Assembly: GCA_029237695.1 (NCBI GenBank)
Contig: CM055275.1
Span: forward strand, 3,350,160 to 3,414,159
DNA from: Conchocele bisecta
Taxonomy: Eukaryota; Mollusca; Bivalvia; Lucinida; Thyasiridae
DNA length: 64,000 nucleotides
Direction: 5' to 3'
Positions within the stretch are counted from its first letter, which is position 1. Each line of letters starts with the position of its first letter. The position numbers were made by a program, and so were the translations under genes. The notes below the pieces were generated by a model that ran no database searches, was not told the origin of the DNA, and was given only the letters and a program-made list of their open reading frames with translations. This document shows positions 52,267-61,599 of this stretch, piece by piece.

Positions 52267-52449
52267 TGATCAGGCCGATATATGACTACAATGGTCGCAA
52301 ATACGAGAATCCGTTGATTATTATATTGCATGTGAAGTAGCTTATTTCTGAGAATATTACGTGAGCATTACACATTGCAATACCGCATGCGCTGATCTTG
52401 CCAATATTAGTCCATTTCCTTATTTCAAAATATTTCAATAGTGTGCTTG

Positions 52450-52526
52450 GCAATCCGGCAGCTTGATTGGCTGAGCATGAGCTGTGCTACACCTCATGCT
52501 CAGACAATCAAGTTGCTAGATTGCGA
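52450..52526. repeat. Hairpin
   Basis: 'cttgattggctgagcatga' and 'tcatgctcagacaatcaag' around CTGTGCTACACC. Confidence 0.6.
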
Positions 52527-53042
52527 GTTCTTATTGCTTATATATGTTCAGAAACGTTGCTAATCTGGACAAGATTAACGCTGGCGGTTTTTTTTATCTT
52601 ATATTTAAAGGTAGGAATTGGCTCGAGGACCTTCCAAACCTGGGCATTGGAGCCCAAAACGTATCAGGCCAATGACCGTTGGCCCGTTTGTTTCAGAATT
52701 TACTAATATCTGCCATACAGTCGAAATATGTGCATTAAATGATGGAGGCATTGAGGCGGTTAATTTAACCTAGGTACTTCATTCTCCTATCGCACGAAGC
52801 CGGTATGTCATGCCGGGAAAACGGCTGAGTGTGAGTGCATGTGTTATAATTATGGAGACTCGGCGGTAACAGTGTTATCCTATATAATGATGATAGTTGA
52901 GGCTTGGTCAGGGCAACACTTATCAGACAGGGAATGAATGTGCACTTGGCTAGCCAACGTAGCATGTAGGTACAGTCACGTGTCATATTAAAGTTCACAA
53001 AAGGCAATTTTTCTCTGAACTTTGCTCATAGTAATAAGAGGT
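52527..53042. other. No recognised feature
   Basis: No repeat partner or coding resemblance. Confidence 0.4.
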
Positions 53043-53108
53043 AGATAAAAAAATTGACCCCGACTTTTAAAATTGACCCCGACTTTTAAAATTGACCCCC
53101 ACTTTTAA
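53043..53108. repeat. Three-copy 22-bp tandem repeat
   Basis: 'attgaccccgacttttaaa' three times, the last with CCCCCAC. Confidence 0.8.
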
Positions 53109-53430
53109 ATTCCCATATCTCACATACCATGCAAAGTATCTCATTATAATGTCTCACGGTATCAAGTCATGGAATTATGTATGAAATATAATAAAAGTTT
53201 CTACTCCATATTATGATCCAAAAATGCAAATGCCGGAATGCAATAAATGCAAAAAAAAATAGAAAATTCAACAAAGTAAACCGACATGTCAACATTTTAA
53301 GCGTCATGGCATTGCTGTGTTGAAGATGTGCTAAAATACGTACATGTATACAAATCTGCCTGTTGTATATTGACTAATAATGTGATATGCTTTATGCGAT
53401 ACATTTCCAAAGTTCCGTGATACCCAGCTT

Positions 53431-53545
53431 AGGAGCTGGGAGTCGAAAAACTTGGAAAATCATCTTACGAAAAGATGCTTTCTAACATCGGTTGAGAAAT
53501 TGGAAAATTAATGAAACAAAAAATGTGATTCCCATTTAAAGTACG
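53431..53545 (+). repeat. Second copy of the 51058 segment
   Basis: Nearly identical to 51058-51145 over about 100 bp, preceded by 'gatacccagcttagg' (repeated again at 53740). Confidence 0.6.
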
Positions 53546-53564
53546 CTTTTAACCCTTTGAACGC

Positions 53565-53735
53565 GAAATCCCGCTATAGCGGTTTATGCAAAAAGTGCAG
53601 ATCCAGATGAGCCGGCTCGTAACGAGCCGTCTCATCAGGATCTGCACTTTTTGAAAGTAATTTTAATATTTCTTCGAACAAAAACACCCCCTTAATTTTC
53701 ATAAATGGACGAATCTGAAAATCATTCCAAAGTTC
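53565..53735. mobile_element. Foldback MITE, family M (copy 3)
   Basis: 'gtgcagatccagatgagccg', CTCGTAACGAG, 'ctcatcaggatctgcac', then 'aaatggacgaatctgaaaat'. Confidence 0.7.
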
Positions 53736-53770
53736 TCTGATACCCAGCTTAGGCCTAAGAAAAAGATTAT

Positions 53771-53964
53771 TGTGGTGCGGGCAACCCGACCCTACCCATG
53801 AATATGCCGCCGAGCCTAGACATTTTTGTCCGTTTAAAAATAAATAAAAAATAATTTTCGATACGTCGTGTGCTTACGGCGTCCTTTAGGGGCTTGACTT
53901 CCGTGTGCCTGCAGCAATAACAACAACAACAATACAAAATAGTGAACATATTCCACCCTATTGG
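53771..53964. mobile_element. MITE, family S (copy 2, interrupted)
   Basis: GGTGCGGGCAACCCGACC to 'caaaatagtgaacatattcc'. Its right part is displaced by the pogo-like element that follows. Confidence 0.6.
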
Positions 53965-54338
53965 TACAGTCGAACCTCGCCGAACGGCCACCTCTCTACA
54001 ACAGCCACCTCTATGTAACAGCCGCTATTTTATATCCCAAATGGATGATTTCCTCTATATTTAACCCTTACACTGCTGAGCATGAACATTGTCGTCTGAT
54101 GTTGATTTTGCATTCTTTCTCAATAAAAACATGTTTTGACAGCATTTTAGAATCATTTCCATTGGAAATGATTCTAAAATGCTGTCAAAACATGTTTTTA
54201 TTGAGAATTATTGAAGAAAATAAATAAACATCAGACGATAAAATTGTATTCAGCATTAACCTCCCTACAACAGCCACCTCTCTATAACAGCCAATTTTGC
54301 CTCTCCCCATGGGTGGCTGTTGTAGAGAGGTTGCAATG
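53965..54338. mobile_element. TA-flanked pogo-like element with ACAGCCACC repeats
   Basis: TA-CAGTCGAACCTCGCCGAAC on the left, 'gagaggttgcaatg'-TA on the right. Inverted 'acaacagccacctct' and 'ggtggctgttgtagagagg' lie inside. The centre 54126-54202 is a perfect hairpin ('aaaacatgttttgacagcat'). Confidence 0.7.
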
Positions 54339-54357
54339 TACATACAGCTGTCTAGTA

Positions 54358-54480
54358 AAGGGTGAAACATATCTAAAACGGACACCCTGGGAGGTCATCA
54401 GAGATAAATGATCAAGAAACCTATTGAAAATAAGATCACAGAGGTTGCCTTGGTGTCTGGTTTAGAGAGGATCCACTGAA
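54358..54480. mobile_element. Family H long version, split by a D hairpin
   Basis: 'acggacaccctgggaggtca' ... 'ggtgtctggtttagagagga'. A sister segment continues at 54645-54773 after the D hairpin. Confidence 0.55.
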
Positions 54481-54485
54481 TATAT

Positions 54486-54646
54486 TATAGGAATGAATGG
54501 CCTTTCTGTGGAATTTATTGGGGTATAAACTTGGAAAAGTCGCGGGAATACTGGACGAAGGCCGGAAGGCCTCGTCCAGTATTCCCGCGACTTTTCCAAG
54601 TTTTCATCCCAGATAAATTCCACAAAAAGGCCATTCATTCCTTATA
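54486..54646 (+). mobile_element. MITE, family D (copy 5, hairpin only)
   Basis: GGAATGAATGGCCTTTCTGT and AAAAAGGCCATTCATTCC are the two arms. The tail present in other copies is absent, so the hairpin alone may be mobile. Confidence 0.75.
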
Positions 54647-54796
54647 ATGTATTGGCGTGCTTTGCAATCATGAACATACATTAACATCAGTGATAAATGA
54701 TCAAGAAACCTATTGAAAATAAGATCACAGAGGTTGCCTTTGTGTCCGGTTTAGAGGTTCCACTGTATATCCATCCATAAGGCCTAACAAAAAAGT

Positions 54797-55050
54797 ATTG
54801 TGGTGGGGCAACCAGTACCTACCTATGAATATGCCGCGACCCTTGAATAGTTAAAAAATAAATAAATAAATAATGTTCATTTTCGATACTTCGTGTGCTT
54901 AAGCATTTAAGGAGTCCTTAGCGTAGTTTAGGCGCTTGACTTCTGTGTGCCTGCAGCAATAACAACAACAATAAGTACCACATAGTGAACATATTCCACC
55001 CTACACTCCATACAAAGTTTGTTTCTGAACCGTTGCCCGCACAACAGGTT
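54797..55050. mobile_element. MITE, family S (copy 3)
   Basis: GGTGGGGCAACCAG to GTTGCCCGCACAACAGG, including 'cctgcagcaataacaacaac'. A further S end fragment is at 55295-55325. Confidence 0.65.
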
Positions 55051-55071
55051 TTATTTGATATGCCTAAATAG

Positions 55072-55205
55072 AGAATAGTAGGTTAGTGCCGTGAATGGGA
55101 AAAATATCTGGCAAGGCTTAGGAAACGGGAGCCGAGCCCATCCCGTTTCCGAGCCGCGCCAGATATTTTTCCCATTCACGGCACTAACCTACTATTCTAT
55201 TTATC
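55072..55205. mobile_element. Foldback MITE, family E (copy 4)
   Basis: 'agtaggttagtgccgtgaat' and complement around GGAAACGGGAGCCGAGCCCA; flanked by 'atttatcccgtcaacacc'. Confidence 0.7.
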
Positions 55206-55974
55206 CCGTCAACACCTACTAATGGCTTTAAAATGCAAAACATAATACCAGCCACATACAGCTGTCTAGTAGTATTACCTCCCTAACTACGTGTTTGCTG
55301 GACCGTTGCCCGTACCACAATATTTTTGTTTGTATATAAAACATACGCACAAACCCAAATAACATACACCAAGCTACCAACGTCTGAAGGCATAAACCTG
55401 CAATTTGCCTTGCTTGAATATAAATGATTGTTAACTCCGAAAATGAATCCAAAACTACAACTGGCACTACTGTTCATTTCAATAAAGTGGCAAGGGCAAA
55501 GGTCCCAGGGGCCCGTTTCACTAAACTTCTTACGCTAATAAATTATCGTACGAACTTCTTAGGCGCATTGTACCGTTTCACTAACGTCAATTTCGTGCGA
55601 ACTTTCTTGGGAAGTTCGTAAGTTTCCTCGTAAGTCTGCGATAGGTATTGTGCTGCCGTACGAAGATTTTTTAGCGCAAGTGTCACGACCGCCATACATG
55701 TATTTCATGAATAACATCGCCATAAAATCGGCCGTTCATATTTCGCACTATAGGTTTCGCCCTATACTTCCGTCTGTCTGTCTGTCCGTTTATTTTTGGC
55801 ATTACTTAGTAATATATTACCCTCACTACTGATCGTACGTCCGTTCGTCTGTTTATTTTGTTTTTAAGTTTTGATCTGTCCATCTGTCTGTTCGTGTGTT
55901 CATTTTTTGAAAGTTTTTGTAAGTTTCTCAAATCACTTATAGGGGCCCTAAGTGCGTAGACAGACCGGATTATC

Positions 55975-56190
55975 TAGCTTTAGCTGCTTATCAGTTAGCC
56001 AGCAAATGCAACCCAGATATAACGTGGCTTTTAGAGTAATGACTCACTATACTTGTAGCTGTTGATCAGTTAGTGCAGCAAATGCAGCCTGATATAACGT
56101 GGCTTATATACTAGTCGCTATACTTGTACCTGCTGATCAGTTAGGCCATCATATGCAGCCTGATATAACGTAGCTTATAGAACAGTGACT
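55975..56190 (+). repeat. Three-copy tandem repeat of about 85 bp
   Basis: Each unit holds 'gctg.t.atcagttag', 'aaatgcagcctgatataacg' and 'tggcttat'. It lies inside the Harbinger-like element. Confidence 0.65.
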
Positions 56191-56730
56191 CACTAGGAGG
56201 AGTGATTCACTATAATTGTAGTGTGGTGTAGGGGTGAAATGGATGAAAACACAAATCAAATATTTTCAAAAGTAATATGTATGTAATGTGTTGTCATATC
56301 ATTTTGTTTGTGTTACTGTATTCTATATGGTATATCGAGTTGCCATCTCCGCCATCTTTGTATGTACAGCCATCTTACAGTTTCATCACTTCGAATATTT
56401 ACATCGAAACAAATATATATTTAGTCCTGAAATTAGAAAAACCCTTCCTGGTTCCAGGTCCATACCAAACCAAAGCCACTTGCAAATTGGCCCCTTCCCC
56501 TAAATGTAATAGGAAATCAGACTTTGTATATAAGTGTGATGAAAACAACCAATAGTACGTTGCACAAACTTGTATTTATGGGTATTTCAAATTATTTGTG
56601 GTATGTGTCAAACGCCACAAGATGGATTGCATATACTAAGATGGCCAATACAGCAACTCCATGCCCCGTATAGTATACAATATCAGCTAAAGCAAATAAA
56701 AATCCCATTTGAGATCATCAAAGACTTGAA

Positions 56731-56990
56731 ACTTTGCAGACATTGGTTACCCTGCGCTGCCTAGCGAAGGGTGAGTTCTACTCCGTGGCTGGCGACATCC
56801 ACGGTGTCTCTAGGAGTTCGGTTTCTCGGTGTATTAATGATGTTGTCTCAGCCATCAATAATCGACTGGACAACATCAGTTTTCCAACCGAGGAATAAGA
56901 CCTGGCCAACTGTAAAAAAAAGTATTTTACAGTGTGGCCAGGATTCCGAACACCATGGGCGCCGTGGATGGGACACTCAGTGTCAGTCAC
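56731..56990 (+). pseudogene. HARBI1-like transposase remnant
   Basis: One frame reads LVTLRCLAKGEFYSVAGDIH followed by GVSRSSVSRCINDVVSAINN and ISFPTEE, the helix-turn-helix-containing N-terminal side of Harbinger DDE transposases (family pattern LRFLAxGxFxxVxGDxxGVSxxTVSR). A stop codon (TAA) lies at 56896. The motif PNTMGAVDGT, with the first catalytic Asp, then appears in a different frame at about 56946-56975. It is therefore inactivated by a stop and a frameshift. The second and third acidic residues were not found. Confidence 0.75.
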
Positions 56991-57252
56991 TTTCCTGGTT
57001 GTCAACATGCTGGACTAAGGAAGTTGATTTGACAGCTGTCGTCTGGTTGTCAAAGTTGGACCGGATGTTTACATTCAAAGGGCTTGATGGATTTCCAATA
57101 CTGAAGAATTCTTAAGAAGTTCGTAACTTAAGAAATTTCGCACGAACATGTTAGTGAAACGCACGTAAGAAGTTCGCAAAAAATTCATACGAAAAGTATC
57201 GTAGACGTAAGAAAGTTCGTAGCGTAAGAAGTTTAGTGAAATGGGCCCCTGG

Positions 57253-57650
57253 AGAGTAAGTATGTTATAAATGCAAAACTGATATTAGCATGACGATGTA
57301 GCATGCATGTCACCAATGTTGGCCAGAAATGTATTCAAGCAACGTTCAGGCATATTCTGAATCAAGTTGTAACTTTTGTTGTTACGTATTTGCTGAAAAA
57401 GAAAATAGTTAGCACCGGCACTCGAGTCATATATGTATCACACCATCATACGTCAAGTGCCCATTGGCAATGCATGCATAAACAAGTGAATAATAATCGA
57501 GATCAATGCACCTGTGTTTCATTATCCAATTTTAGAACATACACGCAGTGTTATACATACGTTCACCTATATTAACCCGTGAACAATACTTACATTTCCT
57601 ATCTGATGAATGTAGCGTACTGGTAACAGTTATTGTTTTGCTTAATTAAT
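57253..57650. other. No recognised feature
   Basis: A 90-codon frame without family resemblance. Confidence 0.4.
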
Positions 57651-58008
57651 ATAGGAATGAATGGCCTTTTTGTGGAATGTATCGGGGTATAAACTTGGAA
57701 AAGTCGCGGGAATACTGGACGAAGGCCGGAAGGCCTCGTCCAGTATTCCCGCGACTTTTCCAAGTTTATATCCCCGATAAATTCAACAAAAAGGCCATTC
57801 ATTCCTTATAATTCCAGCATTTGAAATAAATTCATCAAGAAAATGTGTTTATTTTCCGTTTTCTTAAGAATTATTTTAACTGCGCCTCACGGTTACGGAA
57901 AGTAGTTCGGCGTGGGAGTTTACTGGGATATAAATTTTGGACAGAGACTTGCTACGGGCCAATCAAATGTTAGGGAATTGTGTAAATATTTTTGTGCTGG
58001 AATTATTC
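57651..58008 (+). mobile_element. MITE, family D (copy 6)
   Basis: Hairpin plus full tail; nearly identical to copies 1 and 3. Confidence 0.8.
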
Positions 58009-59090
58009 AACGTTGATGGTTGTGGGTTCGAAACCAACACTGTGCTATCGTTTTTTATATTGAATTAAGTCCCTCACTTCATACTCCCAGATATATATCT
58101 GCCGTCGTTAATATGTTTATTTTATTAACATTATTTAATGTAACTTACATAAACATATGTTTGTATTGGTTCAAAAACTGATAAAGACGTATATTGCAAT
58201 GTCATTTCAATCGTTTTAGTTACATCCATATGTTTGTCTGGACAAAATGTATAAGCGCAACCAAAATTTTCCGATCTAGGGCGCGGACATACAATGTGTG
58301 GGGGTATTTATATTTTTGGAATTAGGAGGCCAGGAACCCCGAGGTTGTGTATATTTGACATCCCCAAGAGTGCCCCCACCCCCGTACTGTCGTTTCTATG
58401 AAATACCTACTGGCGACAATTTTAGAATGTGTATACATGTACATCCCGATTTTATTTCACGTTGTTTGATAGTCAAATATTTATTCAGTAAATCAATTGT
58501 GAACACCGTATGCCCTGATCTGACTTTGTGATGTGCATCCTGATCTGTGACGCTGTAAACCCGTCTGCCAAACTATATCTAAGACATTTTCGTACAAGTG
58601 ACAAAACGTTGAATCTGTTATATGAATAAAAACAAATTGTCCGAGGCCATAACTCGCACAAAAGGAACGCAAGTCGAATGCATTTGGCGAGCACTCTACT
58701 ATCTGAGCTGTGGGGACAATACTGCTTATGCTAGCAGACGACTGGGCAATCAAAATGAATCAACTATCGAAACGTTTTACGTTTACAAATATGGCATGTA
58801 TTGTGGTTTTCAATAGCCTGTTTCACCAGTCAACCAGTTGATAATTTAAATTATCTCCTAACCTATCGGGAGCATGTATTTTCAACCTCTAAATTGCTCT
58901 AGATAAGGCGTCGATTCGGCCAGCTAAAATGGCTGCAAACAGCTATATCCATAGAAAGCTATAATCACATAATATACATAGTCCGCTGACCCCGTGACGT
59001 CACGTGCTCTTGTAAATTTATCGGAAACCAACAGTACTATAGAGTTTAGGTTTTGTTGTTATCATCACAGGATTATTAATAAAGTTTTTA
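58009..59090. other. Unassigned, with weak tRNA-like remnants
   Basis: A B-box-like 'tgggttcgaaacc' at about 58024, and an A-box-like 'agctcagatagtagagtgct' on the minus strand at about 58686-58710. Neither folds as a tRNA. No coding gene recognised. Confidence 0.35.
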
Positions 59091-59526
59091 CAAGGTGCAT
59101 GATCACGTGGTTATAACAACAACAACAGTAGCTGAAAGTGTTGAAATCTTGCCCAGTCCAAAATAAGTATTATTTGATATTTTCCTTAATATGAAACGGA
59201 TTTTGACATATGGCGCAGCAAACGTGTCTTCATGAGCTGCATTTGGTCGTCCAGGGAGTTCGGCACAGGCCTATGTCGTTTTTGCGAAGAATCGATTTCC
59301 GTGTCTACCGACCCGGAAATCGATTCTTCGCAAAAGCGACAGAAGTATGAGCCAAAGTACAGAGACCACCAAATGCAGCTTAACAAGACGCGTTTGATGC
59401 GCCATATTTCATCAAAATCCGTTACGTAATAAGGACAATATAAAATAATACGTACTTTGAATCGAATGGATTCTGGAAGTTTCAGTACGTGTTGTTGTTG
59501 TTAGTACCACGTGATCATACACCTTG
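59091..59526. mobile_element. MITE with long inverted repeats, family Z (copy 1)
   Basis: 'ggtgcatgatcacgtggtta' on the left, 'accacgtgatcatacacc' on the right. The arms include (AAC)n/(GTT)n and 'atttgatatttt'. A central perfect hairpin 'cgaagaatcgatttccgtgt' is at about 59285-59335. Confidence 0.7.
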
Positions 59527-60131
59527 ATTGAGTTGAAGCTTTCAGATGTCCTTGACAATGGTTATCTCCCTTTGTAAATACATTTATAGAGATCCGGTCC
59601 TATGTTTTATTTTAGCGTGTATTTCTTAGTGAATAATACAAAACTAAATACTAAACAGGGTAGACCCAGATCAGACTGCACGTCTGGTCTGTGTCTACAC
59701 TGTTGGCGATACACTTGATAAGTCAATGTGAAAATATGGATCTGGGAAATAAAAAACACTATAATGACTCCCTTTAATACACAACAACCATGCGACCATA
59801 GTCCTTTTTACAAGCAATTTCGCCCGAAAATATACAATTTGGACCGGATTTCTATAAATAAATTCAAAGGGAAATAACTATATGTATATACGATCCCTCA
59901 CTGTATTGCATGAAATGATATTGTGAAAATTGTTATTGAAGTTAATTTGCATTGTTTCTGAGATATGTATCCACCTGATATATGTATATATATATGACCA
60001 GTGTGATATGATAATATCACAATTTAAGTATTATCTAAAACATAGGTAGATATGTTGTCTTCTATTTCCGTCTTTTTGCTGCTTCGCAACAAACACACCA
60101 AATACAGTATGCCTGATTCATGTATGTATCA
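59527..60131. other. Unassigned; small hairpin at 59655-59702
   Basis: 'gtagacccagatcagactg' and 'cagtctggtctgtgtctac'-like arms; otherwise featureless. Confidence 0.45.
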
Positions 60132-60452
60132 ATGTGCATGATCACGTGGTTACAACAACAAAAACAATGGCTGAAAGTGCGCCCACTCCAAAGTAAGTAT
60201 TATTTGATATGTTCCTTAATATGCAACGGATTTTGATGAAATATGGCACAGCAAACGCGTCTTCATGAGTTGCATTTTGTGGTTCCAGGTGTTCGGCACA
60301 TACTTATGTCGTTTTTGCGAAGAATCTATTTCCGTGTCAGTAGACACGGAAATCGATTATTCGCAAAAACGACAGACGTTAGGGCCAAAGTACCGAGACC
60401 ACCAAATGTAGCTTAACAAGACTCGTTTGATGCGCCATATTTCATCAATTGT
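60132..60452. mobile_element. MITE, family Z (copy 2, right end truncated)
   Basis: 'gtgcatgatcacgtggttac' start, hairpin 'cgaagaatctatttccgtgt' at about 60316-60370, and the right arm fading after 'gcgccatatttcatca'. Confidence 0.65.
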
Positions 60453-60532
60453 TTTTACTTAATCTGAACAAATCTGGGAAAGAACATGACGTTCCATGGT
60501 GCAGTGTTTCATTAATCATTGTTCATATAGAG

Positions 60533-60988
60533 GATATTCCATCGTACATTTTGAATAGCGGGAAATAATACACGAGTGTGCGTCGGCTCCGCGGAAGCAA
60601 CGAGTGAGCGTAGCGAACGAGTTGCTTGCACGGACGCCGACGGACATGTTTTTTTTTTTGTTTTTTTTTAGCTTATATTTAACGGCGGCACTGGCTCTAG
60701 GACCTTGCATGCCGTCTCCCAAGAATGGGAGAAAGAACGGAGGTAGAGATTTATGAGAGAAGCCGGTAATTCGTATTTACAGAGCAACTACAAATTATCG
60801 GTACCCATTTACAGCTGGGTGAACTGGAGCAGTGTGGATAAAGTGTCTTGCTCAAGGACACAACGCACGCCGCTAGTCAGGCTCGAACTCACGACCCTTG
60901 GATCAGTAGTCCGACACACTAACCATTACGCCACGGCGCTCCCCTAAGACGGCCCACGACGGACATGTACGATGGAATATCCTATTTA
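60533..60988. mobile_element. Foldback element interrupted by a SINE
   Basis: The outer arms 'ggatattccatcgtaca' and 'tgtacgatggaatatcc', with inner 'gtgcgtcggc' and 'gcttgcacggacgccgacgg' hairpins. The SINE at 60650-60957 is inserted in the right arm. Confidence 0.75.
60650..60957 (-). mobile_element. tRNA-derived SINE (copy 2)
   Basis: Reverse orientation of 48780-49071, starting with its poly-A (read as T) end and finishing at the tRNA-like head (B box complement CAGGCTCGAACTC, A box complement CTAACCATTACGCCA). An 11-bp duplication, GACGGACATGT, flanks it (60639-60649 and 60958-60968). Confidence 0.88.
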
Positions 60989-61554
60989 TTACACTTCCAC
61001 GGCGGATATATATATGCACATTTAGTCTATTTCAGATATTATAATCAATGAATTGTGATGTGCGCATGAATAGTTATACAATGACGTGTTTTCTCGCGTT
61101 TTGACGTTACGGTGTGTGACGTTAAATGTGACGTCATGTAAACTTTTTGAAATCCAAATTACGCAGCTGTTTCTATGAGCCAGATATATTTGAGTGCATG
61201 TTTGGAATGTGTTCAATCACATTAACATTCTAGATTAGTCGAGACCCTTTCCAAATTTTCAAAGCACTTTATTTTGACTGTAATAAAAATTAAACATTTT
61301 GCTTGGTAGCTCGTGGTTTCCAAGAAAACAGGCGCGCAATTACGGGTGTTCTCTTCACGGTGTATTATTTGTAATGAGTTGATTACGGGTTTTCTCTTAC
61401 AGCGAAACCCGTGCATATAATTTGCAAGAGTGTAATAAAATGCATAATTGGAAAGTAATTGGAGCTTTTAACACACATTCTCTATTGTCGCTAAGCAACG
61501 CACACAATACACGTGTATCTCCGAAACTGCAAATAGTGTTCATTTGAGAATTGC
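60989..61554. other. No recognised feature
   Basis: No repeat partner or coding resemblance. Confidence 0.4.
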
Positions 61555-61592
61555 AGTGCAACCTATCTAAACCGGACACCCAGGGTGAGGAC
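61555..61592. repeat. Family H end fragment
   Basis: 'gcagtgcaacctatctaaac' followed by CGGACACCC. Confidence 0.55.
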
Positions 61593-61599
61593 ATGTCAC

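Larger units (their letters stand above)
55505..57252 (+). mobile_element. Decayed PIF/Harbinger-like DNA transposon
   Basis: The 1.75-kb unit is bounded by CCAGGGGCCCGTTTCACTAA and its inverse, ending GTGAAATGGGCCCCTGG. Subterminal inverted 'aagttcgta'/'tacgaa' words extend about 150 bp inwards. Inside are a transposase remnant (56731-56990), an 85-bp tandem repeat (55975-56190) and a diverged family F fragment (56380-56540). The flanking 3-bp duplication expected for Harbinger was not clear. Confidence 0.7.

Noticed and set aside
56277..56555. 92-codon and 71-codon overlapping frames
   Set aside because: They overlap a diverged family F retroposon fragment inside the Harbinger-like element and have no transposase motifs.
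58622..58816. 64-codon frame with plausible amino-acid composition, and overlapping minus-strand frames
   Set aside because: No family resemblance and no convincing splice borders. A tRNA-like A box on the minus strand suggests an old SINE remnant, also unproven.
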